From: Polyangiaceae bacterium
GTDB lineage: Bacteria; Myxococcota; Polyangia; Polyangiales; Polyangiaceae
NCBI GenBank assembly: GCA_025936205.1
Contig: JAICTU010000415.1
Coordinates: forward strand, 1-8,312
Length of the DNA: 8,312 nt
Direction of reading: 5' to 3'
The notes under the pieces were generated by a model. The model saw only the letters and a list, made by a program, of their open reading frames with translations, searched no databases and was not told the origin of the DNA. Positions 1 through 6,293 of the stretch are shown here, piece by piece. Position numbers and translations under genes: made by a program. Each line of letters opens with the position of its first letter. Position 1 is the first letter of the stretch.

Positions 1-2195
1 ACTCGCAGCAGGTCGGGTACGAGGTCCGGAGGCACCGTCCCGATGATCTCGCCCGTGCGAGGCCGCAGTACGTGCACCTGCTGTTGAGGTACGAACAGGG
101 CGCCGTTGCGCAGCACGGGCTCCAGCCGCCGCGGGGTGTCGCTGGCCGAGCTGCCCGCGAAGACATGGTTATACAAGGGCCTGCCGCTGCTCGCCTCCAG
201 GCACATCAGCACGCCTGCACCGTCGTTGATCAGTACCAGATCATCAAATGCCAGCCAGGCGCTGGCCGCGGATGCCAGGTCCGCGTGGTGGCGCCAGAGC
301 GAACGGCCTGTCTTGCGGTCGAAGGCCTCGGCTCCGGACGACCCCTCGTTGCCGACCGGGACCACGACCACATCCGGGGTCAGCAGGGGATGCTTGCCGG
401 GCAAAGGGGCCTCGAGCAACTCCGAGGTCCAGCGGCATTGGCCCGTCCACGGATCGAGATGTTGCAGCTGCCAGTTGCCCGGAGCTCCGCTGATGGCGAG
501 CGCCGAGGTCTGATCCACCGCCATCGCGCCGGTGAAGGGCAGCCGGCTGACGAATCTCCAGACAGCCTCGCCATTGGTCAGATCGAGAGCAAACAGGGTG
601 CTGCTGCCGCCGACCACCAGAAACAGTTTGCCGACCCGGCGCAGCCGATAGCTGCCGGGGCGCGCGGCGGTGTGGCGCCAGCGCACCTCGCCGGTGATCA
701 AGTCGACGGCGCTGATCTGGCGATCCCCCTCGGTCAGAGCCAGGATCTTCGGCAATCCTTCCGCGTACACCACCGAGCCTGCAGCGCCACCGCCGGTGCG
801 CGGCTTGAGCTGCAGCGAAAAGCGCTGCACGCCGTTGCTCAGATCGATGCTGCTCAGGTGCCCATCGGGGCGAAAGCGGATCAGGCCCGCGGGAGAGACG
901 GTGCACGCGGCGGGTCCACTCGGAGCACGCCAGCTGATTTTCCCGTTCAGCCGATCGATGCAGGCGGTCTCACGGCTGGAATCGACGATCACGCTGTTTC
1001 CGCACAGGAACGTGGCTCGCAGGTCGAGGCCCGGCACGGTCGCCACCCAGCGGGCGGAGAAGCGCATCTTGCCCCCGTGCTCCCAGAGCCCCGTCGCCAT
1101 CGAGCGCCGGCGGCGCGCGAAACGCCGATAGTCCTCCGGATGCTCGTTGGTCAGCGATTGCTCCTCCGCAGAGGCGCGCTCGAGCAACGCGCGCGCATTG
1201 CGCTCCAGGGCGGTGAGCCTCAAGTTTCGCTGCTGGCGTTCGTCGACGGCGCAGTAGGCCGTCGTCAAGGCCAAGGCGAAGTGACACACCGCTCTCACCC
1301 AGCACACGGAGTCGACGTTGACGAGCTGCTGGCGACGCCGCGGTTCGCGCTGCGTACCGCGGGCTCCGAGCTCGATCAGGCCGTCGGATCGCGTGCGATA
1401 GAGGGCCAGCTCCAGCTCCGAGAGCTTGAGGCGCGTCGCCAGCACGCGGCCACTCTCCCAGGTCAGCAACACTTCCTCGGCTCCGAGCACGAGCCGCTCC
1501 GCATCGATGAACAGTTGACTCGCCGTCGAGACGATGTTGGCGCCGCCCGCCTGGATGGTGAGCGTGCCCTCCGCCAACAGCGCGTGCAGATCGCTGCGCT
1601 CGACGTGCTCGGAGTCGACCAGGCGCGGTCTGGTGACCTTCAGCCGCCCGGACGCCTTGAGGCTCACGCCGCCGAAGGCCGGGCCTACCACGCTGCGCTC
1701 AGAGCGGGCAGCGCCCGGACTCTCACCGAGGAGGGAAGGGCTCGACAGCTTCGCCGAGAGCCGCTCGGCAGCAAACACGAAGCGATCGCGCTTGGACTCC
1801 GGTGCGCCATCGCGACGACCGCGCGAGATCGCAGTCAGCAGCTCGACCTGCGCCCCGACGAAATCCCGTCGCGACACCCGCCGCTCGTGGGCCGCAATGC
1901 GCGTCGCCGGGCTCGGACGAAACAGGGAAAGCAGCACGTCGCGCCCACAGAGCTCGAGCCCGCACTCCCAGACCTCGCGGTCCGCGTCAAACTGAAACGT
2001 CGTGCGCCCCGCCACTCCACCGAGCAGTTCGTACGTGGCCTCGCCGAGGGCGAGCTGCAGCTCGAGCAGCTCGGTTCGGGATAGCGCCGGCATCGCGTCG
2101 CGGCCGCCCGCGAGCAGCTCGCTGAGCCGTCCCTCCATGAGTCTCGGGGCCAGCTTTACGGGGCTCGAATGCGCCACCAGGTGAAGAGCCGTCAT
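1..2195 (-). CDS. PQQ-like beta-propeller repeat protein (partial, C-terminus off the left edge)
   Basis: One uninterrupted minus-strand frame of 731 codons runs from ATG at 2195-2193 to the window edge. An in-frame TAG lies upstream with no other start codon between, so this ATG is the first possible start. Residues about 410-720 hold eight repeats of the PQQ-propeller type, with hydrophobic-x-D-x-x-(T/N)-G-x-x-x-W cores. Examples are ACIDRLNGKISWR (411-423), SAVDLITGEVRWR (495-507), FALDLTNGEAVWR (535-547) and EAFDRKTGRSLWR (623-635). Such propellers are known from BamB and quinoprotein dehydrogenases, but no catalytic residues can be assigned, so a structural or binding role is more likely. 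Residues 1-380 match no family I recognise: an alpha/beta start, a beta-rich stretch at about 205-260, a weakly hydrophobic segment at 297-316, then a charged helical stretch at 318-365. There is no signal peptide, which argues against periplasmic BamB. The gene is divergent from rpoN. The call of propeller protein is firm; the function is unknown. Confidence 0.85.
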   Translation of the reverse strand, partial: MTALHLVAHSSPVKLAPRLMEGRLSELLAGGRDAMPALSRTELLELQLALGEATYELLGGVAGRTTFQFDADREVWECGLELCGRDVLLSLFRPSPATRIAAHERRVSRRDFVGAQVELLTAISRGRRDGAPESKRDRFVFAAERLSAKLSSPSLLGESPGAARSERSVVGPAFGGVSLKASGRLKVTRPRLVDSEHVERSDLHALLAEGTLTIQAGGANIVSTASQLFIDAERLVLGAEEVLLTWESGRVLATRLKLSELELALYRTRSDGLIELGARGTQREPRRRQQLVNVDSVCWVRAVCHFALALTTAYCAVDERQQRNLRLTALERNARALLERASAEEQSLTNEHPEDYRRFARRRRSMATGLWEHGGKMRFSARWVATVPGLDLRATFLCGNSVIVDSSRETACIDRLNGKISWRAPSGPAACTVSPAGLIRFRPDGHLSSIDLSNGVQRFSLQLKPRTGGGAAGSVVYAEGLPKILALTEGDRQISAVDLITGEVRWRHTAARPGSYRLRRVGKLFLVVGGSSTLFALDLTNGEAVWRFVSRLPFTGAMAVDQTSALAISGAPGNWQLQHLDPWTGQCRWTSELLEAPLPGKHPLLTPDVVVVPVGNEGSSGAEAFDRKTGRSLWRHHADLASAASAWLAFDDLVLINDGAGVLMCLEASSGRPLYNHVFAGSSASDTPRRLEPVLRNGALFVPQQQVHVLRPRTGEIIGTVPPDLVPDLLR

Positions 2196-2245
2196 CGCCT
2201 TCCATCCTAGGGAGCCCGTGTGGGGACCAGAACTTTTCCGAAACT

Positions 2246-2273
2246 ATTGTCGAGGAGTGGACAGCCTCGGCAA
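2246..2273 (-). promoter_or_regulatory. Candidate sigma-70-type promoter for the propeller gene
   Basis: On the minus strand, TTGCCG (2273-2268, 4/6 match to the -35 consensus) and GACAAT (2251-2246, 4/6 match to the -10 consensus) are separated by 16 bases. They lie about 50 bases before the ATG at 2195. The match is moderate and could be chance. Confidence 0.3.
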
Positions 2274-2462
2274 AGCCAGCTAGGCGCGGCGCATCCGAGT
2301 CACGGTGATGCACCGGGCCGGAGCCGGAGAATGGCCAGGCCTGGGCGCTCGAAGGGGCCTGGGAGCCGCTCGACGCCGACCCACTGGCACATGAGCCCAC
2401 ACCCGCGGGCCTGACGCCATGCCCGAAGGTCGACCAGATCCGCCGCACGTGACGATGGGGGC

Positions 2463-2487
2463 TTGCTCGAACGGCCGGGTCGAGTAA
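2463..2487. repeat. Inverted repeat in the rpoN upstream region
   Basis: TTGCTCGA (2463-2470) and TCGAGTAA (2480-2487) are inverted copies that differ at one position, which would be a G-T/U wobble, around a 9-base GC-rich centre. This could be an operator for a dimeric regulator or a hairpin. It lies about 120 bases upstream of the candidate -10 of rpoN. Confidence 0.4.
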
Positions 2488-2604
2488 CAAATACGATGAT
2501 CTATGGCACTGCTTCGGGGGATCTTGGCGGTAGCAGTTGCAGCTTCTTGACGCAGTGGGCAAATTGGATGCCGCCGCGTAGCCCTGGAAATGTTACAATA
2601 GGCG

Positions 2605-2610
2605 TATAAT
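2605..2610 (+). promoter_or_regulatory. Candidate -10 element for rpoN
   Basis: A perfect TATAAT lies 55 bases before the rpoN start, in a locally AT-richer stretch. No good -35 hexamer is found at 16-18 bases upstream (the sequence there is close to CCCTGG), so the promoter would be activator-dependent or weak, or the match is chance. Nothing resembling a GG/GC sigma-54 promoter is visible here. Confidence 0.35.
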
Positions 2611-2665
2611 TCGAGGGACCGTGGGGCTTTGTCATCTGCCATCCGCCGAGTAATCGACTGACTCA

Positions 2666-4174
2666 ATGGAACTCAAACAACAGCTTCGACTGACTCAGCA
2701 GCTGGTGATGACGCCTCAGTTGCAGCAGGCAATTCGCCTACTGCAGCTCTCGAGGCTCGAGCTCATCGACGAGGTCAGGAAGGAGCTGGACGGCAATCCC
2801 ATCCTCTCGGCTGAGGAGGAGCCAGAGCCGAAGACGCGCGCCTCGGATGCAGGGGCGGGCGCTCCCAACGCGCCTCCCGTCGTTGGCCCTCCGGAGGGGG
2901 GAGAGAGCTTCGCCGGCGGCGACCACCACAAGCTGGAAGCCGAAAAGGCGACGCGCGAAGTCGACTGGGAAAAGTTCCTGGAGAATCGCACGCAGCAGCA
3001 GGCTCCGTCGCTCGGCCCGCGCAGCACCGACGATCTGCCGCCGTTCGAGCAGAACCTCACCAAGCCGAACAGCCTCGCGGACCATCTGCACTGGCAGCTG
3101 CAGATGAGCGACTTCACCGAGGAGGAGCGGCGCTTTGCCGAGCTCGTCATCGGCAATCTCGACGAGAAGGGCTATCTCGACCTGGAGGGCGTGGAGCGCC
3201 CCGACGGCACTCGCACTCCCGACCTGACCATCGAGGACCTCGCCGAGGAAGCCGGCCTGCATCCGGATGACGCGCCCCTGGTGCTGGAGCTGATCCAGAA
3301 CTTCGATCCGGTGGGCGTTGCCGCACGAAACCTGCAGGAATGCCTGCTGGTTCAGGCCAAGGCCTTCGGTTACGACAGCGTCGAGCTGAGCATTCTCGAG
3401 AAGCACATGGCGAACCTCGAGAAACACAATTACCAGGCCATCGCGCGGGACATGAAGATCTCGCTCGAAGAGGTCTACGAGGCCGCCAAGGAGATTCAGA
3501 AGCTCGAGAGTCGCCCCGCGCGCAATTTCGTCGACCACACGGACCGCAGCATCGGCATCACGCCCGACGTGTACGTGATCAAAGATGGCGAAAACTTCGT
3601 GGTGGCGGACAACGACCGCGGCGTTCAAAAGCTGCACATCAACCAAGCCCTGACCCAGCGGCTGCTCAAGGACCCTGCGGCCCAGGAGTTCGTTGGGGAG
3701 AAGCTACGCAATGCGCAATGGTTGATCCGTGCGATCGAGCAACGCCGGAAGACCATCGTGAAGGTCTCGGAGTCGATCATCGACAAGCAGCGCGACTTCT
3801 TCGAGAAGGGAGTCGCCTACCTGAAGCCGATGATCCTGCGCGACGTGGCGGAGGCGGTGGGCATGCACGAGTCCACGATTTCGCGTGTGACGACCAACAA
3901 GTACATGCACACGCCCAAGGGACTGTTCGAGCTCAAGTACTTCTTCAACTCGAGCATCCGGCGCGTCGCGGACGAGGACATCGCCAGCGAGAGCGTCAAG
4001 CAGGCGATCAAGAAGATCATCGACGAAGAGAACAAGCAGAGCCCGCTCAGCGACCAGGCCATCGTTCAGATTCTGGAGCAGGAGCACGGCATCAAGATCG
4101 CGCGGCGGACCGTGGCGAAGTACCGGGAGATGCTCTGCATCTTGGCATCGTCCAAGAGGAAAAAGCTGTTTTGA
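2666..4174 (+). CDS. rpoN: RNA polymerase sigma-54 factor RpoN
   Basis: This 502-residue protein is the alternative sigma factor that directs core RNA polymerase to -24/-12 promoters, which need enhancer-binding ATPase activators. The start is fixed by the conserved N-terminal region I (MELKQQLRLTQQLVMTPQLQ and on to about residue 50), which is Gln- and Leu-rich and contacts activators. Residues about 50-115 are the variable acidic linker (region II), here rich in Glu, Pro, Ala and Gly. Residues about 120-330 form the core-binding domain, including the FDPVGVAARNLQECL motif. A helix-turn-helix follows at about 391-418 (LRDVAEAVGMHESTISRVT). The RpoN box ARRTVAKYRE sits at 479-488 and reads the -24 element. 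All hallmarks are intact and the length is close to the family's usual 450-510. The Shine-Dalgarno is weak. The gene heads a cluster with hpf and rapZ; 225 bases separate it from hpf. Confidence 0.98.
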   Translation: MELKQQLRLTQQLVMTPQLQQAIRLLQLSRLELIDEVRKELDGNPILSAEEEPEPKTRASDAGAGAPNAPPVVGPPEGGESFAGGDHHKLEAEKATREVDWEKFLENRTQQQAPSLGPRSTDDLPPFEQNLTKPNSLADHLHWQLQMSDFTEEERRFAELVIGNLDEKGYLDLEGVERPDGTRTPDLTIEDLAEEAGLHPDDAPLVLELIQNFDPVGVAARNLQECLLVQAKAFGYDSVELSILEKHMANLEKHNYQAIARDMKISLEEVYEAAKEIQKLESRPARNFVDHTDRSIGITPDVYVIKDGENFVVADNDRGVQKLHINQALTQRLLKDPAAQEFVGEKLRNAQWLIRAIEQRRKTIVKVSESIIDKQRDFFEKGVAYLKPMILRDVAEAVGMHESTISRVTTNKYMHTPKGLFELKYFFNSSIRRVADEDIASESVKQAIKKIIDEENKQSPLSDQAIVQILEQEHGIKIARRTVAKYREMLCILASSKRKKLF

Positions 4175-4298
4175 GCACGCTTCTCGCTAGCGCCAAGCTC
4201 GAGCTCCGCGGCGGTTCACCCGCACGGATCCGTGGCGTGGCCAAGGTAGAGGTGGGGTGGCTCGGGGCGTGAATTCGGGGGTTGCGTCGCACTCGCCG

Positions 4299-4389
4299 CG
4301 GTCACAAGACCGTAGCGTGAGTGACACGCTTCCGACGCTCACTATCCGAAACTCTATTTTGCGGGGGCACCCCGCGCCCCCGCCGGGGC
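4299..4389 (+). promoter_or_regulatory. Hairpin-rich leader upstream of hpf
   Basis: Four hairpins follow one another in the rpoN-hpf spacer: CGGTC/GACCG (4299-4312, ACAA loop), AGCGTG/CACGCT (4314-4330), GCGGGG/CCCCGC (4361-4375, 3-base loop) and GCCCC/GGGGC (4376-4389). The last one ends at the base before the AGGAGG of hpf. None has a U-run behind it, so they do not look like standard intrinsic terminators. GCGGGGG (4361-4367) can pair instead with CCCCCGC (4377-4383), which would break both of the last two hairpins. No protein-coding signal is seen in this spacer. Confidence 0.5.
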
Positions 4390-4395
4390 AGGAGG
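4390..4395 (+). promoter_or_regulatory. Ribosome binding site of hpf
   Basis: AGGAGG lies 4 bases before the ATG at 4400 and directly abuts the 3' side of a GC hairpin. This is a strong Shine-Dalgarno match with a slightly short spacing. Confidence 0.75.
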
Positions 4396-4399
4396 ATCG

Positions 4400-4774
4400 A
4401 TGAACAACATCAGCATCACGTTTCGGCATGTGGACCCAAGCGACGCCATCAAGGCCCACGCGGAGGAGAAAGTTCAGAAGCTGCAGCGTTTTCTGCGCCA
4501 GCCGATGAGCGCGCGGATCACGCTGTCGCTGGAGAAGCTGGAGCAGGGTGCCGAGATTCGAATCTCCAGCGGCGGCGAGCATCTGGAGGCCCACGAAGTG
4601 TGTGAGGACATGTACATGGCGATCGATCGCGCGGTGCAAAAGCTCGAGCGGCAGATCTCGGGTTCCAAGGGCAGCGCCCTGTCCAAGCAGCGTCGAGGAG
4701 GCTCCTCGCTGCGGGAAGAGGCCACCCTCGAGCCCACGGCCACAGACGGTCAGCCAGAGACCGAATCGATCTAG
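4400..4774 (+). CDS. hpf: Ribosome hibernation-promoting factor (short HPF/YfiA family)
   Basis: This 124-residue protein belongs to the HPF/RaiA family, which binds the 30S subunit near the mRNA and tRNA channel and inactivates or dimerises ribosomes in stationary phase. The first 90 residues or so carry the family fold: an initial beta strand (NNISITFRHVD), a conserved helix DAIKAHAEEKVQKLQRF (about 14-30), central strands, and the second helix EVCEDMYMAIDRAVQKLERQI (about 69-89). The remaining 35 residues are polar and probably disordered (Ser, Arg, Glu and Thr rich). It lacks the extra C-terminal dimerisation domain of long HPF, so it is the short form with a tail, and any 100S ribosome formation would need another factor. 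Its place between rpoN and rapZ matches the classic rpoN-hpf neighbourhood. The start is supported by the AGGAGG and by the family N-terminus. Confidence 0.95.
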   Translation: MNNISITFRHVDPSDAIKAHAEEKVQKLQRFLRQPMSARITLSLEKLEQGAEIRISSGGEHLEAHEVCEDMYMAIDRAVQKLERQISGSKGSALSKQRRGGSSLREEATLEPTATDGQPETESI

Positions 4775-4792
4775 TGCGGTATCGATTTTAGC

Positions 4793-4810
4793 GGTCTGCA
4801 GCTGCAAACC
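4793..4810. repeat. Palindrome between hpf and rapZ
   Basis: A perfect 10-base palindrome TGCAGCTGCA (4797-4806) is flanked by GGT and ACC, giving an 18-base palindrome broken only at two symmetric positions. Directly upstream, ATCGAT occurs twice 16 bases apart (4765-4770 and 4781-4786). It could be an operator or chance; no known site is recognised. Confidence 0.35.
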
Positions 4811-4899
4811 TGACACTTCATCCTGATAGTCTTGCCCGCCGTGGCAAGTTCCCAGTCTGGGGGTCAGGAAAAGAACATCAGCGCTCGTCCGGAGCCGCC

Positions 4900-4904
4900 G
4901 GAGG
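4900..4904 (+). promoter_or_regulatory. Ribosome binding site favouring the 4916 start of rapZ
   Basis: GGAGG lies 11 bases before the GTG at 4916. The earlier in-frame candidates, TTG at 4832 and GTG at 4841, have no Shine-Dalgarno match upstream. This site is the main sequence evidence for choosing the shorter form. Confidence 0.5.
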
Positions 4905-4915
4905 CAATCGCCTCT

Positions 4916-5830
4916 GTGCAGGCGCAGGTCGTCGTCATCACGGGTATGAGTGGAGCCGGGCGCTCGACGGCGCTTCGTGCGCTGGAAGACCTCGGCTTCT
5001 TCTGTGTAGACAACCTGCCCACGCTGCTCGTCGAGCAGACGGTGGCCAGCTGCGAACGCGGCGGCATGCGCCGCCTGGCGCTTGGCATCGACGTGCGGGT
5101 CGGCAGCTTCTTGGAGGGAGCGGGGCCCGCGCTCGAACAGCTCGCCGCGTCGGGTCGGACGCTGCACATCATTTTCCTCGATGCCTCGGATGAAGCGCTG
5201 CTCCGGCGCTACAGCAGCACTCGGCGTCCGCATCCGCTGAGCACGGTCGAGCCCGCGGGCCCTGCAGGGGCGGTGCTGGAAGGCGTGCTCCTGGAGCGCG
5301 AACGGCTGGCGCCGCTGCGTGCCTTGTCCAGCCGCGTGCTCGACACCACGCGCCTCAGCGTCCACGAGCTGCGCCGGCGTATCATCGCCGATTTCGGCCC
5401 GGGTGCCGGACACGGGGATCGGATGCGCACCCGGCTCATGTCCTTTGGCTTCAAATATGGTGTGCCCGTCGACGCCGATCTGAGCCTGGATGTGCGGTTC
5501 ATCGACAACCCATTCTTTGTCGACGGTTTGAGACCTCTCTCCGGGCTCGACTCGCCGGTCGCCAAGTTCGTCCTTGACAGACCGGACACACAGAGCTTCC
5601 TCGAACGCGCATTGGCGCTACTCGAGTTCTTGCTGCCGCGCTATGAGGCGGAGGGCAAAAGTTACCTCACGATAGCCATCGGTTGCACCGGCGGCCGGCA
5701 TCGTTCGGTAGCCATTGCCGAACGGATCGCGGAAGAGCTGCAGCGGCGCCTGGCCATCCAGGTGGACGTCAGTCACCGAGACATCGGGGAAGCCGACCGC
5801 GAAGCTCGTGCCGATGCGAGTGCTCGTTGA
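4916..5830 (+). CDS. rapZ: RapZ-family P-loop nucleotide-binding protein (RNase adapter)
   Basis: The GTG start gives 304 residues, close to the usual 280-300. An in-frame TTG at 4832 would give 332, but its 28 extra residues are low-complexity. In E. coli, RapZ senses glucosamine-6-phosphate and guides RNase E to the small RNA GlmZ; in other phyla the role is less clear. The N-terminus is a P-loop, GMSGAGRST at 10-18, followed by the hallmark ALEDLGFFCVDNLPTLL. The Walker-B-like FLDASDEALLRRY starts at 87 and is followed by TRRPHPL. The C-terminal domain has MSFGFKYG, then IAIGCTGGRHRSVAIAE (about 253-269), the metabolite and RNA-binding half. The invariant P-loop Lys is Arg here (R16), as I recall for some actinobacterial members. 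The Lys/Arg-rich tail that E. coli RapZ uses on GlmZ is absent. Neighbours are hpf upstream and rpsO 53 bases downstream. hprK, ptsN and ptsH, common partners, are missing. Confidence 0.93.
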   Translation: MQAQVVVITGMSGAGRSTALRALEDLGFFCVDNLPTLLVEQTVASCERGGMRRLALGIDVRVGSFLEGAGPALEQLAASGRTLHIIFLDASDEALLRRYSSTRRPHPLSTVEPAGPAGAVLEGVLLERERLAPLRALSSRVLDTTRLSVHELRRRIIADFGPGAGHGDRMRTRLMSFGFKYGVPVDADLSLDVRFIDNPFFVDGLRPLSGLDSPVAKFVLDRPDTQSFLERALALLEFLLPRYEAEGKSYLTIAIGCTGGRHRSVAIAERIAEELQRRLAIQVDVSHRDIGEADREARADASAR

Positions 5831-5856
5831 CCGTGACCGTCCCATCGGAATATAGT
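5827..5856 (+). promoter_or_regulatory. Sigma-70-type promoter of rpsO
   Basis: TTGACC (5827-5832) and TATAGT (5851-5856) each match the consensus at five of six positions and are 18 bases apart. The -35 overlaps the rapZ stop codon (5828-5830). Transcription would start near 5863, giving a leader of only about 20 bases, too short for an E. coli-type S15 autoregulatory pseudoknot. This promoter lets rpsO be expressed independently of rpoN-hpf-rapZ. Confidence 0.7.
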
Positions 5857-5883
5857 GCGCAAAAACAATAGGAAAACTGTCTC

Positions 5884-6153
5884 ATGCCATTAGCCGTAGG
5901 CGCAAAGCAGGGCGTCATCGACAAGCATCGCCTGCACGAAAAAGACACGGGATCTCCGGAAGTTCAGATTGCACTTCTGAGCCAGCGGATCACGTACCTC
6001 ACCGAGCATTTTCAGACCCATAAGAAGGACCACCACTCGCGGCGCGGCTTGCTGAAGCTGGTCAGCCAGCGTCGCCGGCTCCTCAACTATCTGAAGAACT
6101 CGGATATTCAGCGTTACCTGGGGATCGTATCTTCGCTCAACCTGCGCCGATAG
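5884..6153 (+). CDS. rpsO: 30S ribosomal protein S15 (bacterial uS15)
   Basis: This 89-residue protein has exactly the family's usual length. S15 is a primary binder of 16S rRNA; it binds the central-domain three-way junction and helps nucleate platform assembly, and its surface forms an intersubunit bridge. The family signature is intact: [16 protein letters not shown] at 21-36, then [20 protein letters not shown] at about 46-65, which includes the rRNA-contacting His-His-Ser-Arg-Arg core, and the YLK/YLG helix near the C-terminus. The ATG is preceded by AGGA at 5870-5873 (10-base spacing). It is the first gene of the widely conserved rpsO-pnp pair. In many bacteria truB precedes it; here rapZ does. 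A strong terminator follows. Confidence 0.98.
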   Translation: MPLAVGAKQGVIDKHRLHEKDTGSPEVQIALLSQRITYLTEHFQTHKKDHHSRRGLLKLVSQRRRLLNYLKNSDIQRYLGIVSSLNLRR

Positions 6154-6167
6154 TCGCAGTGCGGAGA

Positions 6168-6293
6168 GGGGCCAGGCCCGAAATGACTGCCTAGACGCTC
6201 CCGCTGTGGAGTGGCCGCAGTCTTTTTTTGCTTGGCCCATGCGATCGATTTTTGCGGGACCCCCCGCACCCAGAGAAATTGGGGCCTGGCTCC
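6168..6293 (+). repeat. Long-range inverted repeat enclosing the rpsO terminator
   Basis: GGGGCCAGGCCC (6168-6179) and GGGCCTGGCTCC (6282-6293) can pair over 12 bases with a single G-U wobble. The arms enclose the rpsO terminator and the hairpin at 6253-6268. In a read-through rpsO-pnp transcript this would make a long closing stem. The right arm competes with a local hairpin GGCTC/GAGCC (6288-6302). Confidence 0.5.
6185..6229 (+). terminator. Intrinsic terminator after rpsO
   Basis: GACTGC (6185-6190) pairs with GCAGTC (6217-6222), and inside it CGCTCC (6196-6201) pairs with GGAGTG (6208-6213) around a 6-base loop, with a small internal loop between the two stems. Seven T follow at once (6223-6229). 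It lies 31 bases after the rpsO stop codon. This is the clearest terminator in the window. Confidence 0.8.

Larger units (their letters stand above)
2196..2665. other. Divergent intergenic region between the propeller gene and rpoN
   Basis: This 470-base spacer contains no reading frame with recognisable protein character; the short frames here are rich in Arg, Pro and Ser as expected of GC-rich noncoding DNA. It holds a candidate promoter for each flanking gene (2246-2273 minus, 2605-2610 plus) and an inverted repeat at 2463-2487. In many proteobacteria lptB lies directly upstream of rpoN; here it does not. Nothing recognisable was found at about 2290-2460. Confidence 0.6.

Noticed and set aside
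780..840. Possible frameshift in the propeller gene near a run of four A
   Set aside because: On careful re-reading with four A (CGCTTTTCGCTG on the coding strand), the frame is continuous through the repeats, so there is no frameshift.
72..2084. Plus-strand open frame of 670 codons
   Set aside because: It lies antisense to the propeller gene. Its translation is low-complexity (Arg, Ala, Gln and Gly rich) with no motif, whereas the minus strand encodes eight clear propeller repeats.
2384..2400. TGGCAC as a possible sigma-54 -24 element
   Set aside because: No TTGC follows at the required spacing. The same failure applies to the TGGCAC near 2503.
2280..2666. Small minus-strand frame between the divergent genes
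   Set aside because: The product is Arg, Pro and Ser rich with no motif and no good ribosome binding site, and it runs through the likely promoter region of rpoN.
2738..3646. Minus-strand open frame of 302 codons
   Set aside because: It is antisense to rpoN, a well conserved gene; the composition is that of a shadow frame.
4361..4389. GC hairpins after rpoN as its terminator
   Set aside because: On the plus strand no T-run follows the stems; the T-run precedes them. They abut the hpf ribosome binding site and fit a leader better.
4187..5413. Minus-strand open frame of 408 codons
   Set aside because: It is antisense to both hpf and rapZ, spans their spacers, has no family motif and is explained by third-position GC bias.
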